Notes: a model not told the origin generated them from the sequence alone. DNA of 42,207 nucleotides from Bacillota bacterium (GCA_021846505.1 JAJZWV010000033.1:1-42207); one strand, 5' to 3'; positions 14,957 to 24,428 are shown, counted from the first letter of the stretch. Numbers and translations are program-made.

Positions 14957-15187
14957 TGGGCGTGGTATCAAGCAGGGGCGGCTGCCCCTGCTGTAGCACC
15001 GCCGCCTCGGCCATCCGGCTGCCCTCGCTCACCGGCATCGCGGCAACCAAGTCCCCGTCACTGCTGGCCACCACATCCCCACGTGCCACGGGCCCAAATA
15101 TCCACACGCTGTCGGCCCCGTGGTCACACATGGCCGGCGGCGCCGGCGGTTGCGCGCGGCAATCACTTCCGCAAGGGTCCCGGCCAT
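14957..15187 (-). pseudogene. MNT-type nucleotidyltransferase antitoxin pseudogene
   Basis: A start MAGTLAEVIAARNRRR (ATG 15187) is followed by a frameshift near 15130. The next frame gives GADSVWIFGPVARGDVVAS and SDGDLVAAMPVSEGSRM. This is the minimal nucleotidyltransferase signature V-W-L-F-G-S-x-A-R-G-x(5)-S-D-x-D-L, with the key Ser replaced by Pro. MNT proteins neutralise HEPN toxins by adding nucleotides to them. The reading then runs into the HEPN remnant without the usual intervening sequence, so a deletion removed the end of the antitoxin and the start of the toxin. Confidence 0.65.
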
Positions 15188-15304
15188 CACGCGCCCTTGC
15201 CTGACTGCGCCAGCAGACCGCCGGCGGAGACGGCTTTCCAGCGCGCCTGCGATCACCCGGAAACCGGGCAGGTCGCCGCAGGCCGCGCCGGCTGGCCAGC
15301 CGCA

Positions 15305-15790
15305 CTACGAGGGCGCCGGGCTGCGGCGCTGCAGGCGCTCGGCCCGCCGCTGCTGCGCCTCCCGAAAGCGCCGCTCTTCGTCTGGGGTCGTCAGCACCAG
15401 TGGCGGCACCTCGACGGGGCGGCCGTCGGTGTCCAAGGCGACAAAGGTCAGGTACGCGGTGCTGGTCAGCACATGCGTGCCCTCACTCAAATCCTCGCAA
15501 AAGACCTTCACCTCCACCTCCATCGACGTGGATCCTACCCAGTTGAGGCGCGCCTGCAGGTGAATAACCTGGCCCACCCGGATCGGGTGGCGAAAATCTA
15601 CGCTGTCCATCGACGCGGTGACCGCCACATGGCCGGCGTGCCGCGCACACGTGATAGCCGCGGCCAAGTCGATCAGGTGCATCACCCGGCCGCCCAGGAT
15701 ATTGCCCAGCGTGTTGGAGTCGTTGGGCAGCACCAACTCGGTCATCTCGGTGACGCTGTGGGCCACCGTTTTGCCTGACACCGATCCCAT
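15305..15790 (-). CDS. Acyl-CoA thioesterase, hotdog fold (YciA/YkhA type)
   Basis: A 161-residue enzyme that hydrolyses acyl-CoA to free acid and CoA. The hotdog signature is clear: LVLPNDSNTLGNILGGRVMH with LIDLAAAITCARHA, the G-G-x-x-x-x-x-D-x-A-A helix that carries the catalytic Asp. ASMDSVDFRHPIRVGQVIHL and the MEVEVKVF strand follow. The C-terminus is a charged helical tail. The start ATG 15790 is preceded by GGAAGGCGGG; an in-frame ATG at 15823 is a weaker alternative. It is divergent from the amino-acid permease, with 130 bases between the starts. The 15188-15304 stretch downstream holds nothing that I recognise. Confidence 0.85.
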   Translation of the reverse strand: MGSVSGKTVAHSVTEMTELVLPNDSNTLGNILGGRVMHLIDLAAAITCARHAGHVAVTASMDSVDFRHPIRVGQVIHLQARLNWVGSTSMEVEVKVFCEDLSEGTHVLTSTAYLTFVALDTDGRPVEVPPLVLTTPDEERRFREAQQRRAERLQRRSPAPS

Positions 15791-15920
15791 TCGCGTCCCG
15801 CCTTCCGTCTTGTTCGATCTCATCCCATCCGCCCCGGCGCTGCCTCTCGATCCTGGACGCGGGTCCCGCCTGCACGTGGCCAGGCGCATAAGGCGGCGCG
15901 ATGAGTGTACCCTACCGCCC

Positions 15921-17348
15921 ATGAGCGTTAAATCCGGGCCTCCTCGCACGCGGCACACGGGGACTCACCACCCGGCCAAGCAGCACCAGGCGTTTCAGCG
16001 GGATCTGGGCGTGATGCCGCTGACCCTCTTGACCGTCGGCGGCATCATGGGGTCCGGCTTGTTTCTTGCCACAGGGCTGGTTATCGCCCACTCCGGCGCG
16101 AGCGCCCTGTGGCTCTTTGCCGTGGCTGCGCTGGCGATGGGGCTGGAAATTGCCGCGCTGGCCGAGATGTCGGCCGCCGATCCGGCGCCGGGATCTTTTC
16201 TGGTGTACGCCGAGCGGGTCTATGGGCCGGGGATGAGCTTTGTCGGCGGCTGGGTGTTTTGGTTCTCCAGCGTGCTGACCATGGCCACCGAAGTGACCGC
16301 CGCAGCCCTGTTTACCCACAGCTGGTTTCCCGGCCTGGCCCTTTGGATGTGGTCGCTGATTTACTCGGCGGCGATCGTGGCGATTAACTTTATCTCCGTG
16401 CGTGGGTTTGGCGAAATTGAAGGGGTCATGGCCGGCGTGAAAGTGGCAGCGGTCTCGCTGTTTATTCTCATGGCGGTCGCGGTGCTGGGAGGTTTGCTGC
16501 CGGGGCGGCCCGCCACGGCCCCCTTTTGGGACCACCTGTCGCACGCGGCGTGGTGGCCCCACGGCGGGGTGGGCACGCTGGCATCCTTGGTGCTGGTGCT
16601 GTTTGCCTTTGCGGGCACCGGCGTGCTGGGGCTGGCAGCAGGCGAAACCAAGCATCCCGGCAAAACGATTGCGGGCTCCCTGGCTCTCACGATTCCGCTG
16701 GTGGTCGTGCTGTATCTGGGATCCGTGGTGGCCATCCTGGCACTGGTGCCTGTGAGCCACATTGCCACCCACACCAGCCCGTTCGTCCAGGCCCTGACGC
16801 TGACAGGCATCCCCGTCGTCGGGCACCTCATGAATCTGGTCCTGATTTTCGCCGTGCTGTCCACCATGAATGCCGCGCTGTACAGCAACAGCCGCGTCCT
16901 GTACGACCTGGGACACCACCGAAAGGCTCCCCGGGCGGTGGGGCGCCTGAACTCAAAGGGCCTGCCCGCCATCGCGATTTGGTGGTCCGCGGGCTTGCTG
17001 GCGTTGACGATCCTGCTGGCGTACCTGCTGCCGAAAACGGCGTACGCCTATCTGGTCACCGCCACCGGATTTCAAGCCATGTTCATTTGGCTGGTCGTCC
17101 TGCTCACACACCTCCGCTACCGGCGCTATCTGGAAAAGCACAAGCCGGACCGGCTGACCCTCAAGTTGTTTCTGTATCCGTGGACCACTTACTTCACGCT
17201 GGCGCTGGTAGCCCTCGGCATGGGCGGCGCTTTTTTCGCCACCAGCGAGCGCATCGGCCTCATGCTGGCCGCCACGCTCATTGTGGCAGTGGGGATCGCC
17301 TACTTGCTTGTCCGCCCGCGGCTCACCCCTGCTCACTCCCGGGTGTGA
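15921..17348 (+). CDS. Amino-acid permease (APC superfamily)
   Basis: A 475-residue secondary transporter with about twelve membrane helices. The first helix carries the APC substrate motif LLTVGGIMGSGLFLATG (G-x-G-x-G-x-F pattern), and AALAEMSAADPAPGSF is the typical helix 2-3 loop. The FAFAGTGVLGLAAGETKHPGKTI block is the helix 6-7 hallmark (GxxxxGxAAGEtknP), and ALYSNSRVLYDLGHHRKAP is helix 8. It should import amino acids with protons; the substrate cannot be named, though the pattern recalls the GABA/Lys/aromatic group. ATG 15921 is the first in-frame start without an overlap on the opposite gene, but its Shine-Dalgarno is weak. The 3' end overlaps the end of the convergent rRNA methylase gene by 26 bases. 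Confidence 0.88.
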   Translation: MSVKSGPPRTRHTGTHHPAKQHQAFQRDLGVMPLTLLTVGGIMGSGLFLATGLVIAHSGASALWLFAVAALAMGLEIAALAEMSAADPAPGSFLVYAERVYGPGMSFVGGWVFWFSSVLTMATEVTAAALFTHSWFPGLALWMWSLIYSAAIVAINFISVRGFGEIEGVMAGVKVAAVSLFILMAVAVLGGLLPGRPATAPFWDHLSHAAWWPHGGVGTLASLVLVLFAFAGTGVLGLAAGETKHPGKTIAGSLALTIPLVVVLYLGSVVAILALVPVSHIATHTSPFVQALTLTGIPVVGHLMNLVLIFAVLSTMNAALYSNSRVLYDLGHHRKAPRAVGRLNSKGLPAIAIWWSAGLLALTILLAYLLPKTAYAYLVTATGFQAMFIWLVVLLTHLRYRRYLEKHKPDRLTLKLFLYPWTTYFTLALVALGMGGAFFATSERIGLMLAATLIVAVGIAYLLVRPRLTPAHSRV

Positions 17349-18693
17349 GGGTCATCACCGCCACCACCTCCACGTGGTCCGATCGGGGAAACATGTCCAC
17401 CGGCTGAGCCGACTGCAGCTCATAGCTCGCGGTCAGCAACTGGAGGTCGCGGGCCAGCGTCTCCGGGCGGCAGCTCACGTACACGATGCGCGGCGGCGCA
17501 GCGCGGCGCAGTGCCTCCAGCACGGCGGGCCGCACCCCACTGCGCGGCGGGTCCAGCACCGCCACGTCGGGCTTGAGGCCTTGCGCGATGAGGGCACCGG
17601 TCACCACCTCAGCGGCGCCGGCGTGAAACTGCACGGGCCAGCCGGCGGTGTTGCGCTGCCCTTCGGCCACCGCCGCCGGGTTCATCTCCACCGCCTCGAC
17701 GCGCGCGGCCCGCTCTGCCATCAGGCGAGCCAGCGTGCCCACCCCGGCGTACAGATCGAGCGCCACCCCGACCTGGCCGCCCCCCATTCCTTCGAGCGCC
17801 AGCGTGTACAGCCGCTCCACCTGCACCGGGTTCACTTGAAAAAACGCGTCGGGCGCGATGCGAAACGGCACCCCCAAAATTTCCTCGTGCAGCACCGGAT
17901 CGCCCGCGACGATGCGGGTGACGGGTCCTTCAATGCGGTTGGTCACGTCCGGATTCAAGTTCACCGCGGCGCCGGCCAGGCTGGGCACCCGCGCCAAGAG
18001 CCGCCGGCCCCACTCCTCGAGGCGCGGGTCCCACGCTGCCGCCACCAGCATCGCCATGCTCTGCCGCTGCCGCCGGCTTGCGCGCACCACCAGGTGGCGC
18101 AGGAGCCCCGTGGAGCGCCCTTCGTCGAACGGTGCGAGCCCCAGCTCGGCGGCGGCGGGCCCCGCCGCCGCCAGCACGTCGTTGACCAGAGGATCCTGAA
18201 TAGCGCAGGCGCCCACCGGCACCACTCGATGGCTGCCGGGTTCGTAAAAGCCCAACACCAGCTGGCCAGCGGTGCCGGCCCACGCAAAGCTGGCCTTCGC
18301 CCGGTAGCCGTACGGATCCGGAGCCGGCACCACCGGCGCCACCGGGGGAGCCTGAAATCCTCCGATGCGGGTCAGTGCGGATGCCACCCGCTGCCGCTTG
18401 TGCCTCAGCTCCGCGCCATAAGACCAGTGCTGAAACGTGCAGCCGCCGCAGCGGCCAAACACCGAGCACGGCGGCGCGACCCGCTCAGGCGCCTCCTCCA
18501 GCACCGCCTCCAACTGCCCGCGGGCAAAGTTGGCGTGCAGCTCCGTGATGGTCGCCCGCACCTGCTCCCCGGGCAAGCCCCCCCGCACAAACAGCTTCCG
18601 CCCGTCGGGCGCTGTGGCCATGCCATCCCCCGCCAGGCCCATCGCGGAGATGGGCACCACCAGCACATCTCCCCGCTCCACTGACCCCGCCAC
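17323..18693 (-). CDS. rlmCD: 23S rRNA (uracil-5-)-methyltransferase RlmCD/RumA family
   Basis: A 456-residue enzyme that methylates specific uridines of 23S rRNA with SAM. An N-terminal TRAM domain (about 1-60) is followed by the iron-sulfur motif CSVFGRCGGCTFQH. The SAM-binding block is LDLYAGVGTLARLMAE, and DPPRSGVRPAVLEAL and VYVSCRPETLARD hold the catalytic Cys. DMFPRSDHVEVVAVM carries the general base Glu. All are intact. Family members from Gram-positive bacteria often modify two positions (RlmCD). It follows gatB with a gap of eight bases, as yefA (rlmCD) follows the gat region in Bacillus, so it is probably cotranscribed. GTG 18693 has AGGGGG close upstream. Confidence 0.9.
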   Translation of the reverse strand: MAGSVERGDVLVVPISAMGLAGDGMATAPDGRKLFVRGGLPGEQVRATITELHANFARGQLEAVLEEAPERVAPPCSVFGRCGGCTFQHWSYGAELRHKRQRVASALTRIGGFQAPPVAPVVPAPDPYGYRAKASFAWAGTAGQLVLGFYEPGSHRVVPVGACAIQDPLVNDVLAAAGPAAAELGLAPFDEGRSTGLLRHLVVRASRRQRQSMAMLVAAAWDPRLEEWGRRLLARVPSLAGAAVNLNPDVTNRIEGPVTRIVAGDPVLHEEILGVPFRIAPDAFFQVNPVQVERLYTLALEGMGGGQVGVALDLYAGVGTLARLMAERAARVEAVEMNPAAVAEGQRNTAGWPVQFHAGAAEVVTGALIAQGLKPDVAVLDPPRSGVRPAVLEALRRAAPPRIVYVSCRPETLARDLQLLTASYELQSAQPVDMFPRSDHVEVVAVMTLTPGSEQG

Positions 18694-18701
18694 GACTCCC
18701 C

Positions 18702-20180
18702 CTACGACGATGGCGCCAGCGCCGCTAGGCGCTCGCGGAGCAGCCGATTCACGACGTCCGGGCTGGCCTGCCCGCGCGTCGCCTTCATGACCTGCCCCAC
18801 CAAAAAGCCCAGCGCAGCCGCCTTGCCCGCGCGATAGTCGGCCACGGCGGCGGGATGCTGCGCCAGGGCGCGGTCCACCTCCGTCGCCAGCACGTCCTGG
18901 TCGGAAATTTGCGCCATGCCAGTGTCCTCGACAATGGCCGCAGCCGAATGACCCGTGGCAAACATGCGGTCCAACACCTCTTTGGCCAGCCGGCCCGAGA
19001 GGGTGCCCTGGGCCATCAGCTGCAGCAGCTCCGCCAGCGCCGCCGGCCCGACCGGGCTGGCCCCGTAGCCGACGTGCGCCTCATTGAGGAGCCGCGCCAA
19101 GTCGCCCAGCATCCAGGTGACGGCGAGCCGGGTGTCGGCGCCCTCCGCCAGCACGCGCGCCAAGTAGCGCGAGGCACCGGGATCGGAGGCAATCACTGCG
19201 GCTTCTTTGGATGTGAGCCCGCGGCCGACCAGCTCAGCGCGGAGGGCCGGCGGCAGCACCGGCAGCCGCTCACGCTCTGCCTCCACCACCGAGGGGTCCA
19301 GCATCAGCACCGGCAGGTCGGGCTCCGGGAAGTACCGATAGTCGTTCGCTGCCTCTTTGCTGCGCTGGGGCAGCGTGGTGCCCGTCCCTTCGTCAAAGCC
19401 TCGGGTCTCCCGCTCCACCCGGCCCCCCGCATCCAGCACCGCGCGCTGGCGCTTGACCTCAGATTCCAGGGCGGCCACGACATTGCGAATGGAGTTGACG
19501 TTCTTGACTTCCACCCGGGCTAGGTCTTCCAGCGCCCCTGAAAATCCCGGGGGCTTCAGCGACAGGTTGGCATCGCACCGGATCGACCCTTCCTCCATGC
19601 GCAGGTCCGATACGTCCAAATATGACAGCACCGACACCAGCTCGCGCAGGAACCGGCGGGCTTCCTCGGGCGACCGCAAGTCCGGCTCGGTCACAATCTC
19701 AATCAGAGGCAGCCCGGCTCGATTGAGGTCCACCAAACTGCCGGTCGCCCCCCACAGGCTGTCGCCTTCGTGAATGAGCTTGCCGGCTTCTTCCTCGATG
19801 TGAATTCGCCGAATGGCCACCCGCCGCACGGCGTCATCGGCCAGCGGCACCTCCAGCGCGCCCCACTCGCAGATGGGGTGCTCGTACTGCGTGATTTGAT
19901 ACCCCTTGGGCAAGTCGGGGTAAAAGTAGTTTTTCCGGTCAAACCGCGAGGTGAGGCGGACCTCGCACCCGAGGGCCAGCCCGGCCCGCGCCGCCAGGCG
20001 CACTACCTCGCGATTCAGCTGCGGCAGGGCGCCGGGCAGCCCCAGGCACACCGGGCACACCGCCGTGTTGGGCGGCGCGCCAAAGGCGCTGGGGCAAGCG
20101 CAGAACAGTTTGGTCCGCGTGGCCAGCTCCACGTGCACTTCCAGCCCAATAATCACCTCGGCCCCATTGTCCAAAATCAC
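18702..20180 (-). CDS. gatB: Asp-tRNA(Asn)/Glu-tRNA(Gln) amidotransferase subunit B
   Basis: The 492-residue subunit binds the misacylated tRNA and activates it with ATP. The GatB signature is plain: EVIIGLEVHVELATRTKLFC then CPVCLGLPGALPQLN, with Cys residues of the zinc site. SRFDRKNYFYPDLPKGYQI, LDVSDLRMEEGSIRCDANLS and DYRYFPEPDLP follow. The C-terminal YqeY-like tail (RLAKEVLDRMF to the end) is present. The start is GTG 20178-20180: AAGGAGG lies nine bases upstream and the stop of gatA overlaps it as GTGA. A much longer frame upstream is not protein-like. With gatC and gatA it forms the heterotrimer. Confidence 0.96.
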   Translation of the reverse strand: MILDNGAEVIIGLEVHVELATRTKLFCACPSAFGAPPNTAVCPVCLGLPGALPQLNREVVRLAARAGLALGCEVRLTSRFDRKNYFYPDLPKGYQITQYEHPICEWGALEVPLADDAVRRVAIRRIHIEEEAGKLIHEGDSLWGATGSLVDLNRAGLPLIEIVTEPDLRSPEEARRFLRELVSVLSYLDVSDLRMEEGSIRCDANLSLKPPGFSGALEDLARVEVKNVNSIRNVVAALESEVKRQRAVLDAGGRVERETRGFDEGTGTTLPQRSKEAANDYRYFPEPDLPVLMLDPSVVEAERERLPVLPPALRAELVGRGLTSKEAAVIASDPGASRYLARVLAEGADTRLAVTWMLGDLARLLNEAHVGYGASPVGPAALAELLQLMAQGTLSGRLAKEVLDRMFATGHSAAAIVEDTGMAQISDQDVLATEVDRALAQHPAAVADYRAGKAAALGFLVGQVMKATRGQASPDVVNRLLRERLAALAPSS

Positions 20181-21676
20181 GGCCGCGCGCCTCCTTGCCC
20201 GGATGTGCCGGGTGACGCCAGTGGGTCCGGCCAAGCCTCGCCACCTGGCCGAAGCGCCTCTAGGGCCGCCGCCACGAGCAGCAGGCGCTCTTCGCCTAGC
20301 CACGGCGCGGTCAGCTGCACAGCGGTGGGCAGGCCGCTCGCGGCTACCCGCCACGGCAGGGACAGCGCCGGCAGGCCCGTGAGGTTGGCCCCTACCGTCA
20401 TGATGTCGGACTGATACATGCTCCACGGGTCGGCTAGCTTTTCACCCAACCGAAACGCGGGGTCCGGGACGGTGGGGGACAGAATGACATCCACGGCCTG
20501 AAACGCCTGCCGATAATCTTGGGCCAGCAACTCACGCGCCTGCATGGCCTTTAGATAATACGCATCGTAGTAGCCCTCAGCCAGCGCGAAGGTCCCCAGC
20601 AAGATGCGCCGCTTCACTTCGGTGCCGAATCCTGCGCCGCGCGTGTTGAGATACAGCTCGGCCACATCGCGCCCCGCAACGCGCAGCCCGTAGCGGACGC
20701 CGTCGTACCGTGCCAGGTTGCTGGAGGCCTCCGCGGGCGCCACCAAATAGTATGCGGGGATGCCATACCGGCCGTGGGGCAGCGCCACGTCCACCACGTC
20801 CGCCCCGAGATCCATCAGAGCCAGCCGGGCTTCCGCGACGGCCTGGCGCGTCTCGGGCCCCGCCTGGTCGGCTTGCTCCGCCACCAGTCCCACGCGCATC
20901 CCCGCCAGCCGGCTAGGCGCAGTAGCCAGCCGGCCCACTACTGGGCTGTCCACGGAGGTGGCATCGTGGGGATCGCGGCCCGCCAGCACTTGGAACACCA
21001 GTGCCACATCAGACACCGTTCGGGCCAGCGGCCCCACCTGGTCCAGCGACGAGGCAAACGCGACCAAGCCATAGCGCGACACCCGGCCATACGTCGGCTT
21101 CAGCCCCACCACCCCGCAAAACGCCGCAGGCTGGCGCACGGATCCGCCGGTGTCCGACCCGAGTGCCACCACCGCCGTGCCGGCGGCCACGGCAGCCGCT
21201 GACCCACCGCTGGACCCTCCGGGCACGCGCGCCACATCCCACGGGTTCTTGGTCGGCCCATAGGCCGAATGTTCAGTGGAGGACCCCATCGCAAATTCAT
21301 CCAGGTTCGTCTTGCCCACCACAATGGCACCGGCTGCCTGAAGCCGTGCCACGGCGGTTGCCGTGTAGGGTGGGTGATAGCCCTCCAAAATTTTTGACCC
21401 GGCAGTCGTCGGGGCGCCTGCCAGCACCAAATTATCCTTGACCGCTACGGGTAGGCCGGCCAGCGGCTTTTGCGCCCGTGCCGACGGTGCTTCGTGGTCC
21501 AGCCGGGCAGCTTCCGCCAGCGCCGCCTCCCGCCGCACATGCAGATAGGCGTGCAGCCGCAGCTCCGTCTCCTCAATGCGCGCCAGCGCCGCCGACACGA
21601 CGCTCACCGCGGTGCGGTCGCCGCGCTGCACGCTGCTCACTACCACAGCGGCGCTCTCGGCCTCCCTCATGCTCAC
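20177..21676 (-). CDS. gatA: Asp-tRNA(Asn)/Glu-tRNA(Gln) amidotransferase subunit A
   Basis: A 499-residue amidase that releases ammonia from glutamine for tRNA-bound Asp or Glu. The Ser-cisSer-Lys triad is visible: Lys80 in PVAVKDN, Ser155 in [13 protein letters not shown] and Ser179 in [33 protein letters not shown] and [16 protein letters not shown] (substrate channel region) follow the family pattern. Overlaps of 4 bases with gatC (ATGA) and gatB (GTGA) show a tightly coupled operon. The presence of this operon implies that the organism lacks GlnRS, AsnRS or both, which is usual for Bacillota. Confidence 0.96.
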   Translation of the reverse strand: MSMREAESAAVVVSSVQRGDRTAVSVVSAALARIEETELRLHAYLHVRREAALAEAARLDHEAPSARAQKPLAGLPVAVKDNLVLAGAPTTAGSKILEGYHPPYTATAVARLQAAGAIVVGKTNLDEFAMGSSTEHSAYGPTKNPWDVARVPGGSSGGSAAAVAAGTAVVALGSDTGGSVRQPAAFCGVVGLKPTYGRVSRYGLVAFASSLDQVGPLARTVSDVALVFQVLAGRDPHDATSVDSPVVGRLATAPSRLAGMRVGLVAEQADQAGPETRQAVAEARLALMDLGADVVDVALPHGRYGIPAYYLVAPAEASSNLARYDGVRYGLRVAGRDVAELYLNTRGAGFGTEVKRRILLGTFALAEGYYDAYYLKAMQARELLAQDYRQAFQAVDVILSPTVPDPAFRLGEKLADPWSMYQSDIMTVGANLTGLPALSLPWRVAASGLPTAVQLTAPWLGEERLLLVAAALEALRPGGEAWPDPLASPGTSGQGGARP

Positions 21677-22014
21677 GACGGCTCTCCCGGCTCGGCGTCA
21701 CGCCCACTCACGATGCGCGGCACCCACAGCTGCCCGTCCCGAGCCACGGGCGCGGCCTGGAGCGCTGCCGCCCGGTCGAGGCCCGGCACAACCTCGTCGG
21801 CCCGCCAGGGGTCGGCCGCCACCGCCTCGGGCACAAACGGGCGCACGCCCTCCGTCTTGAGAGCCTGCAGCGCGGACACGTGTTCCAGCACGCCGTCCAA
21901 ATCGCGCCCTAGGGCCTCGGCTTCTGCGGAGTTGACCTGCAGGCGAGCCAGACGAGCCACCCACTCCACACGCCGCGCCCCGGCTGGCTCATCCGACTCC
22001 GGTTGCTTCTTCAC
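21673..22014 (-). CDS. gatC: Asp-tRNA(Asn)/Glu-tRNA(Gln) amidotransferase subunit C
   Basis: The 113-residue subunit wraps around GatA and GatB and stabilises the complex. VEWVARLARLQVNSAEAEAL is the usual N-terminal helix (V-x-x-L-A-R-L). DLDGVLEHVSALQALKTEGV is the second, and VRPFVPEAV then WRADEVVPGLDR resembles the P-T-x-H-x(n)-R-x-D-x-V stretch of the family. The start is GTG 22014; its Shine-Dalgarno (AGAGGG) is a little far. First gene of the gatCAB-rlmCD transcript. Confidence 0.93.
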   Translation of the reverse strand: MKKQPESDEPAGARRVEWVARLARLQVNSAEAEALGRDLDGVLEHVSALQALKTEGVRPFVPEAVAADPWRADEVVPGLDRAAALQAAPVARDGQLWVPRIVSGRDAEPGEPS

Positions 22015-22083
22015 CGATTGTCCACCCTCTTTACACTCTTAACCTTGGCCATCTGGACCGCTGCCGCCAGCACCTGCCCGCCA

Positions 22084-22112
22084 AGAATAATCCAACGCCC
22101 GCTCGGGTCCAA
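22084..22112 (-). promoter_or_regulatory. Candidate promoter of gatCAB
   Basis: On the minus strand TTGGAC (22112-22107) and TATTCT (22089-22084) are 17 bases apart, giving a leader of about 65 bases before gatC. Both hexamers are imperfect. The rest of the 345-base gap between gatC and oppF (22015-22360) holds one terminator and no gene that I can support. Confidence 0.35.
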
Positions 22113-22303
22113 GCGCTGGCCGAGTGGCCGGTGCCAGCCGCGGGGGCGCCGTGACTGGCTTCGTGCCTGGGCGATGATTCTGCGGCGAGGGGCAGGTGTC
22201 TCGGGTTCTCGGCAGGCGAGCTCGCTGCCGCGCCGCGCAGTCTTTCTGCCAGGAAGCGCACTGATCGGGTGCGCGTCCCCAAAATGGCGCCGGACCTCAC
22301 AGC

Positions 22304-22344
22304 AAAAGACCGGGGGCGCCAGCACACCTGACTTCCCGCCGGTC
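22304..22344 (-). terminator. Probable intrinsic terminator after oppF
   Basis: Read on the minus strand, GACCGG (22344-22339) pairs with CCGGTC (22313-22308), with further G-C pairing inside the arms. TTTT follows at 22307-22304. The loop is long (about 25 bases), so efficiency is uncertain. It lies 17-57 bases past the oppF stop. Confidence 0.45.
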
Positions 22345-22360
22345 TCTGCACGCGGCGCTT

Positions 22361-23365
22361 TTAGCTTCGCAGATGGCAAGCCACAAAGTGGCCGCCGCCG
22401 GTATCCTTCAGCTCGGGCACGTCAACTTTGCACACATCTTCCGCGATCGGACAGCGCGTGTGGAACCGGCACCCTGAGGGCGGGTTGACCGGGCTGGGCA
22501 CGTCGCCCGTCAAGATGATGCGCTCGCGCCGCATGGTCGGATTGGGAATGGGAATGGCGGAAAACAAAGCTTCGGTGTAGGGATGGACGGGGCGCCGATA
22601 CACGTCATCCGCTTCGCCCATCTCCATCATCACCCCAAGATACATGACGCCCACGCGGTCCGAGATGTGGCGGATGACGTTCAGCCCGTGTGCAATAAAC
22701 ACATAGGTGAGCCCAAACTGCTCCTGCAGCCCTTCCATCAGGTTCAGGATCTGGGACTGAATCGACACATCCAGGGCCGACACCGGCTCGTCAGCGACAA
22801 TCAGCTTGGGGTTCAGCGCCAAAGCGCGCGCAATCCCAATGCGCTGACGCTGTCCGCCTGAGAATTCGTGCGGGTAGCGCCTGATGTGGTAGGGCGCCAG
22901 CCCCACCACGTTCAGCAATTCCTTCACGCGCTCCTGGCGCTCTTTGCGCGTGCCGATGTTGTGAATGTCCAGCGGCTCCTGAATGATTTGCCCCACCGAC
23001 ATGCGCGGGTTCAGCGATCCGTAGGGGTCCTGAAAGATAATCTGCATCTCGCGGCGCACGGCGCGCATCCCTTGCTTGTTAAACTTGATGATGTTCTGGC
23101 CGTTGTATCGCACCGCGCCCGAGGTGGGCTCCTGCAGGCGCAGCAGCGCGCGGCCCGTCGTCGACTTGCCGCACCCTGACTCGCCCACCAGCCCAAAAGT
23201 TTCGCCCCGCTTGACATTGAACGACACCCCGTCGACGGCGCGCACATACGCCACCACGCGCGACAGCACGCCCCCAGTGATGGGGAAATACTTCTTCAGG
23301 TCTTCCACCTCGAGAAGGTTGTCCGACAGCTCCTCGGTCTGGACCGGGTCGTCCACCACGCTCAT
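22361..23365 (-). CDS. oppF: Oligopeptide/dipeptide ABC transporter ATP-binding protein (OppF/DppF type)
   Basis: A 334-residue ATPase that with OppD drives a peptide or nickel importer. Walker A is [17 protein letters not shown], the Q-loop [17 protein letters not shown], the ABC signature [17 protein letters not shown] and Walker [16 protein letters not shown]. The H-loop His is kept, but in the less common form [12 protein letters not shown] instead of ISHDL. The C-terminal oligo-HPY domain ([15 protein letters not shown], then [15 protein letters not shown]) marks the Opp/Dpp group and may bind an iron-sulfur cluster through the Cys pair. ATG 23365 overlaps the oppD stop by one base (TGATG). 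No permease or binding-protein gene adjoins. Confidence 0.92.
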   Translation of the reverse strand: MSVVDDPVQTEELSDNLLEVEDLKKYFPITGGVLSRVVAYVRAVDGVSFNVKRGETFGLVGESGCGKSTTGRALLRLQEPTSGAVRYNGQNIIKFNKQGMRAVRREMQIIFQDPYGSLNPRMSVGQIIQEPLDIHNIGTRKERQERVKELLNVVGLAPYHIRRYPHEFSGGQRQRIGIARALALNPKLIVADEPVSALDVSIQSQILNLMEGLQEQFGLTYVFIAHGLNVIRHISDRVGVMYLGVMMEMGEADDVYRRPVHPYTEALFSAIPIPNPTMRRERIILTGDVPSPVNPPSGCRFHTRCPIAEDVCKVDVPELKDTGGGHFVACHLRS

Positions 23366-24360
23366 CACACCGCCTCCTCTCCGTGCTCGACGTGGAGCCA
23401 GCAACTCACCTTGCGGTTGTCTGCCACCTGCGTCAGCACCGGGGCCTTGGCGGTGCAAATCGGCATGGCGTTTTGACACCGCGGTGCAAAGCTGCATCCG
23501 GCAGGCAGATGGGCCAAGTTCGGCACCGTGCCCTCAATGACGTGCAATTTCGCATGCGCTTCCGTGTCTAGGCGCGGAATCGACTCCATCAGGCCGCGCG
23601 TGTACGGGTGCAGGGGCTCGGCAAACAGCTCGGAGGTTGGCGATTCTTCCACGACCTTGCCCGCGTACATCACCATCACGCGGTCGGTCATTTCCGCCAC
23701 TACGCCCAAATCATGGGTAATGAGCATGATGGACGTGTGGAAGTTCTTCTTAATCTCTTTCATGAGTTCCAGGATCTGCGCCTGAATGGTCACATCCAGC
23801 GCCGTCGTGGGCTCGTCGGCAATCAGCAGGCGGGGGTTGCATGACAGCGCCATGGCAATCATGACGCGCTGCCGCATCCCGCCAGACAGTGCGTGCGGAT
23901 ATTCGCGCACGCGTCGCTCCGGCGCCGGGATGCCGACGAGGCGCAACATCTCCGTGGCCCGCTTCAGCGCCTCCCGCTTGTCAACCTTCTGGTGGAGCAT
24001 GACCGCCTCAGCAATCTGATCCCCCACGGTGTAGACCGGATTCAGCGAGGTCATGGGCTCCTGAAAAATCATGGCAATGTCTTTGCCGCGAATCTTGCGC
24101 ATCTCGTCGGGAGACTTCTTCAGCAGATCCTGCCCGTCAAAGATAATTTCTCCCCCGACGATTTTGCCGGGTGGGTTGGGCACCAGCTGCATCACGGACA
24201 GCGACGTCACGCTTTTCCCACAGCCTGACTCGCCGACGATGCCCAATGTCTCTTCGGCATCGACATAGAAGCTGACATGCTCCACGGCCGGCACAACTTC
24301 GCCGCCCTCGCCTCTAAAATGTGTTTGAAGGTCGTGCACCTCCAACACCCGCTGTGCCAC
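23365..24360 (-). CDS. oppD: Oligopeptide/dipeptide ABC transporter ATP-binding protein (OppD/DppD type)
   Basis: The 331-residue partner ATPase. Walker A is [20 protein letters not shown], the Q-loop [20 protein letters not shown], the signature [17 protein letters not shown], Walker [16 protein letters not shown] and the H-loop [12 protein letters not shown]. The oligo-HPY tail has [13 protein letters not shown] and [15 protein letters not shown]. The order oppD-oppF is typical, but the permease genes oppB/oppC and the solute-binding protein are not in this window, so the two ATPases serve a transporter encoded elsewhere. The start is GTG 24360 with GGAGGG seven bases upstream. A promoter precedes it. 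Confidence 0.93.
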   Translation of the reverse strand: MAQRVLEVHDLQTHFRGEGGEVVPAVEHVSFYVDAEETLGIVGESGCGKSVTSLSVMQLVPNPPGKIVGGEIIFDGQDLLKKSPDEMRKIRGKDIAMIFQEPMTSLNPVYTVGDQIAEAVMLHQKVDKREALKRATEMLRLVGIPAPERRVREYPHALSGGMRQRVMIAMALSCNPRLLIADEPTTALDVTIQAQILELMKEIKKNFHTSIMLITHDLGVVAEMTDRVMVMYAGKVVEESPTSELFAEPLHPYTRGLMESIPRLDTEAHAKLHVIEGTVPNLAHLPAGCSFAPRCQNAMPICTAKAPVLTQVADNRKVSCWLHVEHGEEAV

Positions 24361-24428
24361 CGGCTTCCCTCCCTCTCTTACGGCTCCGCCGCTCGGACTC
24401 CGACACATGATTCAGGGATTTGACGCAC

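Noticed and set aside
14654-15778. Long plus-strand open frame through the TA remnant and thioesterase gene
   Set aside because: It is the complement shadow of minus-strand coding sequence with His/Arg/Pro-rich product and no start signal.
22011-22379. 122-codon minus-strand frame between oppF and gatC
   Set aside because: It overlaps the oppF terminator and the gat promoter, has Arg/Pro/Ala composition expected of GC-rich noncoding DNA, and shows no family pattern.
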